Positions 13,063 through 26,654 are shown, numbered from the stretch's first letter. The stretch is DNA of 64,000 bases from Cristatella mucedo (GCA_009760855.2 WPIO01000062.1:1-64000); one strand, 5' to 3'. Program-made: numbers and translations. The notes: generated from the sequence alone by a model not told the origin.

Positions 13063-14741
13063 ATGGACAAAATCGAATTAGATATTCAAAAGACTGCCGA
13101 TCCAACTGCCGGAACGTCAAGTGGTATGTATCTATCAGGTCATGTGAATGTGAGCACACTAGTTGGTGCTCCACGTTTTTACCTAAGGAGTTCAATCCAC
13201 TGCTGCTACCAAATATTGTCGATATTTTGTCACTACTTACTATACTTCTATAATAGCGGCTGAGAATATAAACCAATGCAGGCATTGAATTCAAACTGAC
13301 GATGCACTTTTATTTGCTTGCTAATGGAAGCAAAAACCGGCAGCGTTTATTGGCAGCACTTTGAGCAAATCGACTAAATTCGGTGTGACAGCGACGGAAT
13401 TTAGCAGAATTTGAGCTCTTGTCTTTCAAACACGGCCATGAGTTGCGAGAGTAGCCATATCGTTGTGCCACTTTATGGTTGTGACTTTCCCGACCATGTC
13501 TGGCGAGAAGTGGTATCCGTGAGTGCAGTGCTTGCTCGTGATGACCCGGCTAATGGGATCTGATTCGGCAGCCGTGTAGTCTGCATGCGATTGTGGTAGG
13601 CATTGAGGCTCTTCTGCTGGTACATGGAACAGGCTGCTTAATCGCTTGGCTTTAAGTTAATTTTTAAGTTGCCATTACTAGTCTGTGGGAGTGCTGCGAA
13701 CAATGGAACGTATTAATTTGCTATTACAGCCATTCGTGTAGTCTTGCCATCCTAGCTCTTTACGTTCAGTACAGGTTCTTGGGTGGGCTTCGTCGGACCA
13801 CCTAGTGGCCTACATTTTAAACCTCGAGAGCTGTGCACTGCTCAACTCGAGTATCTCATAGAGGTGAATCTAAACTATATCTATTAGCACATAGCTGTCG
13901 AATACCTAGCGGATTCACCTGAAAACGTCGTTACATAATAATGCGTTCCATTCGTAGCTTCGCCTAAAGCTGTCCTTCGTAGGGGCTGCTCGAGCATGTC
14001 ACCGAATACGAGTCGCTATGAGAGCCCGTCGTGAGTTTTCTCGCAACGTTCAATTTTCCTTCTACACGCCAACAGTTAACTGGCATGTGCATGAGCACAA
14101 TTCGCTGCAGCTCTTGTCTCGTTTCAGAATAATTCACGCACAACAGTTGCCTCATGCTTGTAGCAAACATGAATGTTTTCTAGTTGGAGGTCACCAAACC
14201 CAAGCACCCGCGTTGCCTCTACCATCACAGCAGACGGTCGAGCCACCCAGTACTAACCGTAGCGGGAGCCGAGTGGCGCCGAAAACCTGCGAGCAGCGAG
14301 GGAAATGTGCTTCGATCCCCACCGAGAGCTGCATTACGCCTGCTGGCCCGACATCGCCGACGGCGTCGCCACCAGCTGGACACTTTGAGCGCTTACTTGG
14401 CTCCCGGTACCGAGATGTGGCAGCACGCGAAATGCAGGCAGGCTGCCACCAGTCCGGATGCACGCAATAAGTTAGACTACTTGGCCAGCCTCGGTCTCGT
14501 GCCCGTCTCGACAGCACGAGCCATTGAATTGGAGGTTGGGGCTGCTGGCCCAGCACCTGCTGCGACAATAAAGCCCCCTGCTTCAGCGAGCGAGTCGCAC
14601 GAAGACTTTTGTGCCATCTGCAAGGAGGCTGGCCAACTGCTAATGTGCGACACCTGTCCTCGTGTATACCACTTGGATTGCCTGACCCCTCGGCTGAATG
14701 ACGTGCCACGGGGACGTTGGCTGTGCCCGAAGTGTACATAG
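13063..14741 (+). pseudogene. Array copy G4: PHF21A-like short PHD protein with a 4-base frameshifting duplication
   Basis: Exon 1 is 13063-13123 and exon 2 is 14184-14741, with the same phase-1 GTATGT donor and TTTTCTAG acceptor as G5. Exon 2 matches G5 until 14434-14441, where GCAG is duplicated (GCAGGCAG). The +4 shift moves the exon-1 frame to a stop at 14468-14470, before the PHD. The PHD frame itself is open to the stop at 14739-14741 and could start at ATG 14415, giving 108 residues. Otherwise the copy is nearly identical to G5. AATAAA is at 14813-14818. Confidence 0.78.
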
Positions 14742-14879
14742 TCGGACAATTTAGGAAACTGTAAAGGAAATCAAGTTGCCATAGCCTTTCTATGCAGCCT
14801 TCCTAAATTCTTAATAAATATTGAACAACCAATGCCTATTCGCACCTTTCTTGCTCAGCAAATTGAACTCAATTGCAGT

Positions 14880-14885
<6 letters not shown>

Positions 14886-14918
<33 letters not shown>
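14886..14918 (+). repeat. (TG)16 microsatellite, array unit 4
   Basis: A perfect TG run at the unit-conserved position downstream of the G4 poly(A) signal. Confidence 0.95.
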
Positions 14919-14921
<3 letters not shown>

Positions 14922-16242
14922 GGTGTGTTTGCTAGTGTGTGCATTGTCGTTGGCGTGGGTGTGTGAGTATGTGTTTTGTAATCGATGCCATGCAAGAACT
15001 TATGCAAATTCCTACAGTCTATGCTTCGCGTTGAAATATGCAATCGAAGCTCAGGTAAAGCACTTATAGCTGAAAGCAGTGACTGTGCCTTGCGAGACTT
15101 TCTTTGCCATGTTGACATGGGCTGGCTTTGCTGCTAACTCGGGTCTGATAGTCAATGCTAATACTTACAATCTGATTTTCGTCAAACAACCTTCGAGCAC
15201 TATGCCAAGCATCTCTAAGGAAGTGACTGTCCGGTTATCCCCTGATGGGGCCAGGCGATAGCAACTTTGTCCATCAGCGGCCAGAAACAATCGGTGGACA
15301 TGATATGCTAACTTATCAATTAACTATTCATCTATCGATTTGGTAAATTGCCTAAAATCGTCCAGAACGTGGAATTTAAATCACCTAATGCGTTTACCCT
15401 CAGAGTAGCAGATCACGGTTAAGGCGGCCCACTCATTCACGTGGTGAAATTCCAATGGCAATTCTGCTTTTTTCCCAAAACAAACCTGTGATTCTTCGGC
15501 CAGCTCCGATCTATGTCCGTCTCGGTGGTGACATCATCGATTCTTATTCAGCCGCCGCACTTTCCAGTGACCTTTCTTTCCCATTCATTGCAAAGTCGAT
15601 TTGGAATATCACTCCCGTCTTGTCTTGAGACATTCGTGGCCATAGCTGGCAACAGCTCCAACTTAATCCGCCGATTCGTAAAAGCTAGTAATCGATGTAT
15701 TTTAATAGCAATAGCAACGTTCATGTCGGCCCCAAGAGAATATTAGCATCAGAAGTGTGAGATTCATAAGGCCATCAGCATGCATATTTACATACTCAAG
15801 GAAGCATTAGCTATGGAAGAACAAGACAATTCAGTAGTTCCTCTTCAAATATCGTCACGTCTGGGGACTAGGTATTGCCAGGTTGTAAAGTTCTCACTAT
15901 TTACGACTTAGCTAAAGGAAATGGACTGTCTGCAAAGTATTGGATGGATGGTCACTGAAGGATCAGCTACCTTGGCCCGTCAGGGTAGCACGTGTTACAC
16001 TTGGGGGATTACAAAATCAAGCCTGTAAGACACGTAACGCTGTAGTAATTGCAGTTAGAGAAATGAAAGCGACTCTACTGACTTCAACGTCGCTGTGCAT
16101 TTAACTTTGGATGGTATATTTCATCCCAACCCATAGACGTCCAGCTGTACTGCATTCATTCCAGTTCGCCGAAAAAGGAAGCGTGTTCGCCTATGACCAG
16201 AGAAGAAGATACACGCATGATGATAATTAAGTCATCTTGCCG

Positions 16243-16383
16243 AGCTGGTTTGGTCCAGCAGTGAAGGTAATCGCCCCGACCAACATCTGGCTGAGGTCGT
16301 GTTCTCGAGCCCCGAAGCATATGTTAAGCGCCTGAATGAAGACCAAGCTCTCTTGGGGCGCTTTAAAAATGAGTTATATACAT
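16243..16383 (+). repeat. tRNA-derived SINE type 1, array unit 4 copy
   Basis: Same element and position as in the other units (AGCTGGTTTGG head, GGGGCGCTTTAAAAATG tail). Confidence 0.85.
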
Positions 16384-17821
16384 CTCACCTTATAACTTCC
16401 CTACATCTGGAGGGAAGAAATGCCTTTGTGCATTGCATTGTATTTATCAAATCAATCCCCAATCTTGCCCATCAAGAGGCAACAGTCTTTAATTTTTAGC
16501 TCTGACTTGAAATGCGAAAGACGACTGCGAACTGGAGCCCCAAATACTAAAACGAACTGAAGACCCATATGTTTCCAAAGGAAAAAGGATGAAAAACACA
16601 CCTCTCCATACCGTCACGGTAAGGTAACGTGTATAAAAAAATAGCAGGGTTAGTCTAACAATCAAACAAGCACAAATGTCCAGAAATGTTGGCATCATGA
16701 AAAACAGCTTGTTGTCAATGCGAATACTACTGGTTGTATCAATTATTTTGCATGCGGAAAAATTCGAACGTTGTCTCTCTTTATTCAGCTTCATTTTAAC
16801 CGGATAATTATTGTCGTTTGTAAACTGCAACGTTTTTTAACTATATGCCACAAATTGAGTAAACAATGACAATGGCTGCTGCACCAGCACAAAAGGGCTA
16901 AGACTGGGCATTCACATATACCGCTAACTTGTGAGTGTTAAGTGTAAAGCTATCGTTAGCACACACACACAAAATTAGCCAGGCTCTTACGTTCTAGAGG
17001 GCCTGCAGTCTTCCGAGGTCCATCGTGTGCTCTCCATTGCGAGAAATTGGAAAGCTTCACAGCTGAATGAGAAAATTACAAGAAACTGTTCTCAAGGCTC
17101 AAGTATGATGCGAAGAATTGGAGTGTTCGAATGGATTTGAATGGTAAACTTGAGAGCATCATCAACTTGATGACACTACCGATTAAATTCAATGGCTATA
17201 ATTGAAAACTTCTAGTTTCACTCTGTGTCCGATCTTGCATGCTGCATTGCAGATATGGAGATTTCCTCAGCGTAGCATGTACACTTTAAAGTGCATGTAA
17301 ACACAAACGATATCCACAACTTGTATTACATGCGAAAGGGCTGACAATCACAACATTGCCACTAGTTGACATGCCTGATCGTATTACTCTCATTTTCCTT
17401 TTAGCTATAAAAGAAAGTCTGACGTATAAGTTAGGCTTACAGTCGACTAGCCAGTTCACTTCCAAGCACTTCGTGGTGGCTGAACTATACTTATTTTGAA
17501 TTGCAAATTAACACTACCTTTAGGTAGGCAAGGGTGAATGCAAGAAGTAGGACAAAAATTGTAGTGATTGTACAAAAGCACGCCCCGGCCAGTAGTTACC
17601 ACCTGACGGCTATTGCAGCACCATCTAGTCATTTATAACTGGCCAGTGATCACGGCCAACTGTAGAACAACCCGCAAAATGTGTTTTATGAAATCCGGAA
17701 CCGGAATACTAATATGGCGACTTCCTGAGTGAAGGCATCAACGTTCGGTTTGCAGTACGCTGTGCCTACCAAAATCGTCTTCCATCTTCGCTATTGAGCA
17801 GTCTACATACTAAATACGGAC

Positions 17822-17882
17822 ATGGACAAAATCGAATTAGATATTCAAAAGACTGCCGATCCAACTGCCGGAACGTCAAGTG
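17822..17882 (+). CDS. G5 exon 1
   Basis: It encodes MDKIELDIQKTADPTAGTSS plus the first base of the next codon, followed by the consensus donor GTATGT at 17883. The exon and donor are the same in G2, G3, G4 and G6. Its residues do not resemble the coiled-coil N-terminus of PHF21A. Confidence 0.65.
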
Positions 17883-19496
17883 GTATGTATCTATCAGGTC
17901 ATGTGAATGTGAGCACACTAGTTGGTGCTCCACGTTTTTACCTAAGGAGTTCAATCCACTGCTGCTACCAAATATTGTCGATATTTTGTCACTACTTACT
18001 ATACTTCTATAATAGCGGCTGAGAATATAAACCAATGCAGGCATTGAATTCAAACTGACGATGCACTGTTATTTGCTTGCTAATGGAAGCAAAAACCGGC
18101 AGCGTTTATTGGCAGCACTTTGAGCAAATCGACTAAATTCGGTGTGACAGCGACGGAATTTAGCAGAATTTGAGCTCTTGTCTTTCAAACACGGCCATGA
18201 GTTGCGAGAGTAGCCATATCGTTGTGCCACTTTATGGTTGTGACTTTCCCGACCATGTCTGGCGAGAAGTGCTATCCGTGAGTGCAGTGCTTGCTCGTGA
18301 TGACCCGGCTAATGGGATCTGATTCGGCAGCCGTGTAGTCTGCATGCGATTGTGGTAGGCATTGAGGCTCTTCTGCTGGTACATGGAACAGGCTGCTTAA
18401 TCGCTTGGCTTTAAGTTAATTTTTAAGTTGCCATTACTAGTCTGTGGGAGTGCTGCGAACAATGGAACGTATTAATTTGCTATTACAGCCATTCGTGTAG
18501 TCTTGCCATCCTAGCTCTTTACGTTCAGTACAGGTTCTTGGGTGGGCTTCGTCGGACCACCTAGTGGCCTACATTTTAAACCTCGAGAGCTGTGCACTGC
18601 TCAACTCGAGTATCTCATAGAGGTGAATCTAAACTATATCTATTAGCACATAGCTGTCGAATACCTAGCGGATTCACCTGAAAACGTCGTTACATAATAA
18701 TGCGTTCCATTCGTAGCTTCGCCTAAAGCTGTCCTTCGTAGGGGCTGCTCGAGCATGTCACCGAATACGAGTCGCTATGAGAGCCCGTCGTGAGTTTTCT
18801 CGCAACGTTCAATTTTCCTTCTACACGCCAACAGTTAACTGGCATGTGCATGAGCACAATTCGCTGCAGCTCTTGTCTCGTTTCAGAATAATTCACGCAC
18901 AACAGTTGCCTCATGCTTGTAGCAAACATGAATGTTTTCTAGTTGGAGGTCACCAAACCCAAGCACCCGCGTTGCCTCTACCATCACAGCAGACGGTCGA
19001 GCCACCCAGTACTAACCGTAGCGGGAGCCGAGTGGCGCCGAAAACCTGCGAGCAGCGAGGGAAATGTGCTTCGATCCCCACCGAGAGCTGCATTACGCCT
19101 GCTGGCCCGACATCGCCGACGGCGTCGCCACCAGCTGGACACTTTGAGCGCTTACTTGGCTCCCGGTACCGAGATGTGGCAGCACGCGAAATGCAGGCTG
19201 CCACCAGTCCGGATGCACGCAATAAGTTAGACTACTTGGCCAGCCTCGGTCTCGTGCCCGTCTCGACAGCACGAGCCATTGAATTGGAGGTTGGGGCTGC
19301 TGGCCCAGCACCTGCTGCGACAATAAAGCCCCCTGCTTCAGCGAGCGAGTCGCACGAAGACTTTTGTGCCATCTGCAAGGAGGCTGGCCAACTGCTAATG
19401 TGCGACACCTGTCCTCGTGTATACCACTTGGATTGCCTGACTCCTCGGCTGAATGACGTGCCACGGGGACGTTGGCTGTGCCCGAAGTGTACATAG
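17822..19496 (+). CDS. Array copy G5: intact short PHF21A/BHC80-like PHD-finger protein (204 aa, two exons)
   Basis: This is the only copy open from start to stop under the two-exon model: exon 1 17822-17882 (20 codons plus one base) joined to exon 2 18943-19496. The donor GTATGT and acceptor TTTTCTAG agree in phase. An acceptor 6 bases downstream, ending in GGAG, is also phase-compatible. The predicted order is a short Ser/Thr-rich start, a Pro/Thr-rich linker (about 21-85), a block like the PHF21A region before the AT-hook (ATSPDARNKLDYLASLGLVP, about 107-126), a linker, then a PHD finger whose Cys4-His-Cys3 ligands run from HEDFCAIC to the final CPKC. The stop follows one residue later. 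Unlike PHF21A it lacks the N-terminal coiled coil, RKR-rich motif, AT-hook and C-terminal coiled coil. By family knowledge the PHD of BHC80 reads unmethylated H3K4; a nuclear histone-reading role here is inferred. Expression is untested. Confidence 0.72.
18943..19496 (+). CDS. G5 exon 2 (PHD finger exon)
   Basis: It starts after TTTTCTAG and runs to TAG at 19494-19496. It contains the whole region shared with the large exon of PHF21A at 56003-57183, from the ATSP(D/T)AR block to the end of the PHD finger, without an intron. The open frame extends upstream into the intron, but that extension is not needed and lies before the acceptor. Confidence 0.75.
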
Positions 19497-19567
19497 TCGG
19501 ACAATTTAGGAAACTGTAAAGGAAATCAAGTTGCCATAGCCTTTCTATGCAGCCTTCCTAAATTCTT

Positions 19568-19573
19568 AATAAA
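19568..19573 (+). terminator. Poly(A) signal AATAAA of G5
   Basis: AATAAA, 72 bases after the stop codon. It is kept at the same place in all copies: 563-568, 5329-5334, 10072-10077, 14813-14818 and 24315-24320. Confidence 0.75.
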
Positions 19574-19634
19574 TATTGAACAACCAATGCCTATTCGCAC
19601 CTTTCTTGCTCAGCAAATTGAACTCAATTGCAGT

Positions 19635-19640
<6 letters not shown>

Positions 19641-19677
<37 letters not shown>
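19641..19677 (+). repeat. (TG)18 microsatellite, array unit 5
   Basis: A perfect TG run at the unit-conserved position. The following bases also differ from other units (TATGTGTG for TATGGGTG). Confidence 0.95.
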
Positions 19678-19684
<7 letters not shown>

Positions 19685-20996
19685 TGTTTGCTTGTGTGTG
19701 CATTGTCGTGCGCGTGGGTGTGTGAGTATGTGTTTTGTAATCGATGCCATGCAAGAACTTATGCAAATTCCTACAGTCTATGCTTCGCGTTGAAATATGC
19801 AATCGAAGCTCAGGTAAAGCACTTATAGCTGAAAGCAGTGACTGTGCCTTGCGAGACTTTCTTTGCCATGTTGACATGGGCTGGCTTTGCTGCTAACTCG
19901 GGTCTGATAGTCAATGCTAATACTTACAATCTGATTTTCGTCAAACAACCTTCGAGCACTATGCCAAGCATCTCTAAGGAAGTGACTGTCCGGTTATCCC
20001 CTGATGGGGCCAGGCGATAGCAACTTTGTCCATCAGCGGCCAGAAACAATCGGTGGACATGATATGCTAACTTATCAATTAACTATTCATCTATCGATTT
20101 GGTAAATTGCCTAAAATCGTCCAGAACGTGGAATTTAAATCACCTAATGCGTTTACCCTCAGAGTAGTAGCAGATCACGGTTAAGGCGGCCCACTCATTC
20201 ACGTGGTGAAATTCCAATGGCAATTCTGCTTTTCCCAAAACAAACCTGTGATTCTTCGGCCAGCTCCGATCTATGTCCGTCTCGGTGGTGACATCATCGA
20301 TTTATTCAGCCGCCGCACTTTCCAGTGACCTTTCTTTCCCATTCATTGCAAAGTCGATTTGGAATATCACTCCCGTCTTGTCTTGAGACATTCGTGGCCA
20401 TAGGTGGCAACAGCTCCAACTTAATCCGCCGATTCGTAAAAGCTAGTAATCGATGTATTTTAATAGCAATAGCAACGTTCATGTCGGCCCCAAGAGAATA
20501 TTAGCATCAGAAGTGTGAGATTCATAAGGCCATCAGCATGCATATTTACATACTCAAGGAAGCATTAGCTATGGAAGAACAAGACAATTCAGTAGTTCCT
20601 CTTCAAATATCGTCACGTCTGGGGACTAGGTATTGCCAGGTTGTAAAGTTCTCACTATTTACGACTTAGCTAAAGGAAATGGACTGTCTGCAAAGTATTG
20701 GATGGTCACTGAAGGATCAGCTACCTTGGCCCGTCAGGGTAGCACGTGTTACACTTGGGGGATTACAAAATCAAGCCTGTAAGACACGTAACGCTGTAGT
20801 AATTGCAGTTAGAGAAATGAAAGCGACTCTACTGACTTCAACGTCGCTGTGCATTTAACTTTGGATGGTATATTTCATCCCAACCCATAGACGTCCAGCT
20901 GTACTGCATTCATTCCAGTTCGCCGAAAAAGGAAGCGTGTTCGCCTATGACCAGAGAAGAAGATACACGCATGATGATAATTAAGTCATCTTGCCG

Positions 20997-21135
20997 AGCT
21001 GGTTTGGTCCAGCAGTGAAGGTAATCGCCCCGACCAACATCTGGCTGAGGTCGTGTTCTCGAGCCCCGAAGCATATGTTAAGCGCCTGAATGGAGACCAA
21101 GCTCTCTTGGGGCGCTTTAAAAATGAGTTATATAC
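20997..21135 (+). repeat. tRNA-derived SINE type 1, array unit 5 copy
   Basis: Same element and position as in the other units. Confidence 0.85.
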
Positions 21136-22570
21136 ATCTCACCTTATAACTTCCCTACATCTGGAGGGAAGAAATGCCTTTGTGCATTGTATTTATCAAA
21201 TCAATCCCCAATCTTGCCCATCAAGAGGCAACAGTCTTTAATTTTTAGCTCTGACTTGAAATGCGAAAGACGACTGCGAACTGGAGCCCCAAATACTAAA
21301 ACGAACTGAAGACCCATATGTTTCCAAAGGAAAAAGGATGAAAAACACACCTCTCCATACCGTCACGGTAAGGTAACGTGTATAAAAAAATAGCAGGGTT
21401 AGTCTAACAATCAAACAAGCACAAATGTCCAGAAATGTTGGCATCATGAAAAACAGCTTGTTGTCAATGCGAATACTTTTGGTTGTATAAATTATTTTGC
21501 ATGCGGAAAAATTCGAACGTTGTCTCTCTTTATTCAGCTTCATTTGTAACGGATGATTATTGTTGTTTGTAAACTGCAACGTTTTTTAACTATATGCCAC
21601 AAATTGAGTAAAAAATGACAATGGCTGCTGCACCAGCACAAAAGGGCTAAGACTGGGCATTCACATATACCGCTAACTTGTGAGTGTTAAGTGTAAAGCT
21701 ATCGTTAGCACACACACACAAAATTAGCCAGGCTCTTACGTTCTAGAGGGCCTGCAGTCTTCCGAGGTCCATCGTGTGCTCTCCATTGCGAGAAATTGGA
21801 AAGCTTCACAGCTGAAATATAAAATTACAAGAAACTGTTCTCAAGGCTCAAGTATGATGCGAAGAATTGGAGTGTTCGAATGGATTTGAATGGTAAACTT
21901 GAGAGCATCATCAACTTGATGACACTACCGATTAAATTCAATGGCTATAATTGAAAACTTCTAGTTTCACTCTGTGTCCGATCTTGCATGCTGCATTGCA
22001 GATATGGAGATTTCCTCAGCGTAGCATGTACACTTTAAAGTGCATGTAAACACAAACGATATCCACAACTTGTATTACATGCGAAAGGGCTGACAATCAC
22101 AACATTGCCACTAGTTGACATGCCTGATCGTATTACTCTCATTTTCCTTTTAGCTATAAAAGAAAGTCTGACGTATAAGTTAGGCTTACAGTCGACTAGC
22201 CAGTTCACTTCCAAGCACTTCGTGGTGGCTGAACTATACTTATTTTGAATTGCAAATTAACACTACCTTTAGATAGGCAAAGGTGAATGCAAGAAGTAGG
22301 ACAAAAATTGTAGTGATTGTACAAAAGCACGCCCCGGCCAGTAGTTACCACCTGACGGCTATTGCAGCACCATCTAGTCATTTATAACTGGCCAGTGATC
22401 ACGGCCAACTGTAGAACAACCCGCAAAATGTGTTTTATGAAATCCGGAACCGGAATACTAATATGGCGACTTCCTGAGTGAAGGCATCAACGTTCGGTTT
22501 GCAGTACGCTGTGCCTACCAAAATCGTCTTCCATCTTCGCTATTGAGCAGTCTACATACTAAATACGGAC

Positions 22571-24243
22571 ATGGACAAAATCGAATTAGATATTCAAAAG
22601 ACTGCCGATCCAACTGCCGGAACGTCAAGTGGTATGTATCTATCAGGTCATGTGAATGTGAGCAGACTAGTTGGTGCTCCACGTTTTTACTTAAGGAGTT
22701 CAATCCACTGCTGCTACCAAATATTGTCGATATTTTGTCACTACTTACTATACTTCTATAATAGCGGCTGAGAATATAAACCAATGCAGGCATTAAATTT
22801 AAACTGACGATGCACTGTTATTTGCTTGCTAATGGAAGCAAAAACCGGCAGCGTTTATTGGCAGCACTTTGAGCAAATCGACTAAATTCGGTGTGACAGC
22901 AACGGATTTAGCAAAATTTGAGCTCTTGTCTTTCAAACACGGCCATGAGTTGCGAGAGTAGCCATATCGTTGTGCCACTTTATGGTTGTGACTTTCCCGA
23001 CCATGTCTGGCGAGAAGTGGTATCCGTGAGTGCAGTGCTTGCTCGTGATGACCCGGCTAATGGGATCTGATTCGGCAGCCGTGTAGTCTGCATGCGATTG
23101 TGGTAGGCATTGAGGCTCTTCTGCTGGTACATGGAACATGCTGCTTAATCGCTTGGCTTTAAGTTAATTTTTAAGTTGCCATTACTAGTCTGTGGGAGTG
23201 CTGCGAACAATGGAACGTATTAATTTGCTATTACAGCCATTCGTGTAGTCTTGCCATCCTAGCTCTTTACGTTCAGTACAGGTTCTTGGGTGGGCTTCGT
23301 CGGACCACCTAGTGGCCTACATTTTAAACCTCGAGAGCTGTGCACTGCTCAACTCGAGTATCTCATAGAGGTGAATCTAAACTATATCTATTAGCACATA
23401 GCTGTCGAATACCTAGCGGATTCACCTGAAAACGTCGTTACATAATAATGCGTTCCATTCGTAGCTTCGCCTAAAGCTGTCCTTCGTAGGGGCTGCTCGA
23501 GCATGTCACCGAATACGAGTCGCTATGAGAGCCCGTCGTGAGTTTTCTCGCAACGTTCAATTTTCCTTCTACACGCCAACAGTTAACTGGCATGTGCATG
23601 AGCACAATTCGCTGCAGCTCTTGTCTCGTTTCAGAATAATTCACGCACAACAGTTGCCTCATGTTTGTAGCAAACATGAATGTTTTCTAGTTGGAGGTCA
23701 CCAAACCCAAGCACCCGCGTTGCCTCTACCATCACAGCAGACGGTCGAGCCACCCAGTACTAACCGTAGCGGGAGCCGAGTGGCGCCGAAAACCTGCGAG
23801 CAGCGAGGGAAATGTGCTTCGATCCCCACCGAGAGCTGCATTACGCCTGCTGGCCCGACATCGCCGACGGCGTCGCCACCAGCTGGACACTTTGAGCGCT
23901 TACTTGGCTCCCGGTACCGAGATGTGGCAGCACGCGAAATGCAGGCTGCCACCAGTCCGGATGCACGCAATAAGTTTGACTACTTGGCCAGCCTCGGTCT
24001 CGTGCCCGTCTCGACAGCACGAGCCATTGAATTGGAAATGGGGCTGCTGGCCCAGCACCTGCTGCGACAATAAAGCCCCCTGCTTCAGCGAGCGAGTCGC
24101 ACGAAGACTTTTGTGCCATCTGCAAGGAGGCTGGCCAACTGCTAATGTGCGACACATGTCCTCGTGTATACCACTTGGATTGCCTGACTCCTCGGCTGAA
24201 TGACGTGCCACGGGGACGTTGGCTGTGCCCGAAGTGTACATAG
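22571..24243 (+). pseudogene. Array copy G6: PHF21A-like short PHD protein with a 1-base deletion before the PHD
   Basis: Exon 1 is 22571-22631 and exon 2 is 23691-24243. The copy follows G5 until about 24036-24040, where GGAGGTTGGGG of G5 reads GGAAATGGGG. The net loss of one base shifts the frame to a TAA at 24071-24073, removing the PHD from the spliced product. The PHD sequence itself is complete in the shifted frame up to TAG 24241-24243. AATAAA is at 24315-24320. This is the last gene copy of the array and carries more substitutions than G3-G5, including in its intron (for example near 22660-22800). Confidence 0.78.
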
Positions 24244-24390
24244 TCGGACAATTTAGGAAACTGTGAAGGAAATCAAGTTGCCATAGCCTTTCTATGCAGC
24301 CTTCCTAAATTCTTAATAAATATTGAACAACCAATGCCTATTCGCACCTTTCTTGCTCAGCGAATTGAACTCAATTGCAGTTACATATAG

Positions 24391-24516
<126 letters not shown>

Positions 24517-25810
24517 CTTGTGTGTTCATTGTCGTTGGCGTGGGTGTGTGAGTATGTGTTTTTTAATCGATGCCATGCAAGAACTTATGCAAATTCCTAC
24601 ACTCTATGCTTCGCGTTGAAATATGCAATCGAAGCTTAGGTAAAGCTCTTATAGCTGAAAGCAGTGACTGGGCCTTGCGAGACTTTGTTTGCCATGTTGA
24701 CATGGGTTGGCTTTGCTGCTAACTCGGGTCTGATAGTAAATTCTACTACTAACAGTCTGATTTTTGTCACGGAAGCTCAGTGGCCTGGTAAGCGGCAGAG
24801 TGGTCGCAGTACAGCTGGGTTTGGTGGGAACTAGCTTTTGACCCCATGAACTCGGCTACATGTATTTAAGGTAGTGTGGACAGTGGCTGCTCTCTGGATG
24901 GGATATCATGCACAGTATTAGAGGATTGATATCTTCCTTATCGTATATCGTGCTGGTAGGTCTGCCTGCTCATACAACCGTAAAAAGGGCGTCATGAAGT
25001 TGCTAGGAATTCTTTGAGTTTGGCGAGGACTACCAACCAACAAAGTAACTACTGCATAATGGAAAATGGTTCCAAACTGCCTATATGCCTTCTTTTACAT
25101 ACAGATTCCTGATTTCATCGTTTTTTTTCACACTCTCGTTAGCCACCAGCCTTCCACCCCTATGCATACAGACCTGCCATCTTCTGGAGCGAGTAGCTAG
25201 TCACGAAGATGCAAGACGTTAAGATCCAGATATTATATTGACAGATGAGGCTGAGGACAGGAAGTCATATTTCTCATACCAGAAATACTTATAAAATCTT
25301 ATCAGAGACTATAGCATTGCCAAGCCCATTTTCGAGCTTGTCACCCATTGGATCAAGGAGTGCAACATGGCTGGCAAAGTGCGAAATTTACCTACCCGAA
25401 AAATTTTCATCAACATTTCTATACATTTTTATGTGAACACGCTTTTCTATAATAGATATGATACCCGTTACACAGCATTCTGTTAAAATAGGATAATGAT
25501 TCTCAGTAACTTCCAGAATAATCCGCTTGCGTTTAATTGCAGCCATATCTATTTTACTGCAATGTAGGCCAGGAAACGGCAGTTTGAAAACTTCTTTTTG
25601 GGAATTCTGACTGATTAAGGCAAAATAAAAGGCAGAATCCCTTGCTTGGCATGGAAAGTCCACCTTTAGAGCTGAATTCCGTAAGGGCTCTGATGTTGCG
25701 CACTGCAGACTTAGTCCGCCGAAAACTATTGATGATTACCGTTTCACTAGCGACAACTCTTAAAGAACAAAAAGCACGTTCATAAATTAATAAATTAGCT
25801 AAGGAGGAGT

Positions 25811-25892
25811 GGGAGAGAGAGAGAGGGGGGAGAGGGAAGGAGACAGGGTTAGAAACGGAGACAGAGAGTGAGAGAGAGAGAGAGTGAGAGAG
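25811..25892 (+). repeat. Imperfect (GA)n purine tract
   Basis: Runs of GAGAGA interrupted by G runs. The open frames rich in Ser and Leu on the opposite strand come from this low-complexity tract. Confidence 0.9.
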
Positions 25893-26654
25893 ATGCAAGC
25901 TATGATATAAGCTGCACCAAGCACGCTCTGGTACAGAAACAATGAATTGAAGACGCCGAGGGGCGCTCCAACACTAGCGTGTTTAGTCAACGCTTGCAGG
26001 GTAACACAGCACAGCCGCTCTCCCCTCCGTGCTGTTCTCTCAAGGCGGTGACTCACCCTCATGAAAACATTAACTCATTTTACCATAAACCCGTATAACT
26101 CATAGACAAATAAAACTGTTGACCCACAAAAAAACACAAAACTACGTACCTGTGATCTCAAAATCAGAAATCTCAGCGGTAACACTTACGATCATAGCAC
26201 CATGCTGCATCCACACACGGTTAAAGCACTCTTACTGCATAACAGCACTGTCACAGACCAGCAGCATGACCGTCGTTTAAAAAAGTCACAAGAGAGAGAG
26301 AGAGCTTTGTGCGAACCTGACGCGAGTGGGCTAGGTATTCGTCCCGTTGGAATGCAGTGTCTTTGCCGTGGGCGGAGAAGGGAGTGTGGCAGGTGAGGTG
26401 CTTCTAATAGCGTGTATACGCCGAAATAAGTCCTACGACACTTCTTGTCGAATCGACGTTCCTAGTTGCGGCTGCCGTTTGTAAGCGAGACCTGAACCGA
26501 GTGCGAGGCTAAGCGGGTGTCGGGTTGCTTGCCGCCGCAGTGCGCCTCGATGTACGGTGTTTACGTAAGAGTGGGCCAGGGCGCCAAATTGCACGTTACT
26601 ACTTCGCGCAGGGTTTTCGCGAAAATCACCACTAACTCTTTTATTAAAAGAATG

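Noticed and set aside
14184..14741. 185-residue frame through G4 as a different protein
   Set aside because: Its first half is the wrong frame of exon 2 and joins the PHD frame only because of the 4-base duplication. It has no ATG until 14415.
18777..18942. 239-residue open frame starting at 18777 as the real start of G5
   Set aside because: The stretch before 18943 lies upstream of a good acceptor, has no similarity to PHF21A, and exon 1 at 17822 fits in phase. It is most likely intron.
25554..26062. Ser/Leu-rich minus-strand frames as secreted proteins
   Set aside because: They are translations of the GA-rich tract at 25811-25892 and its flanks.
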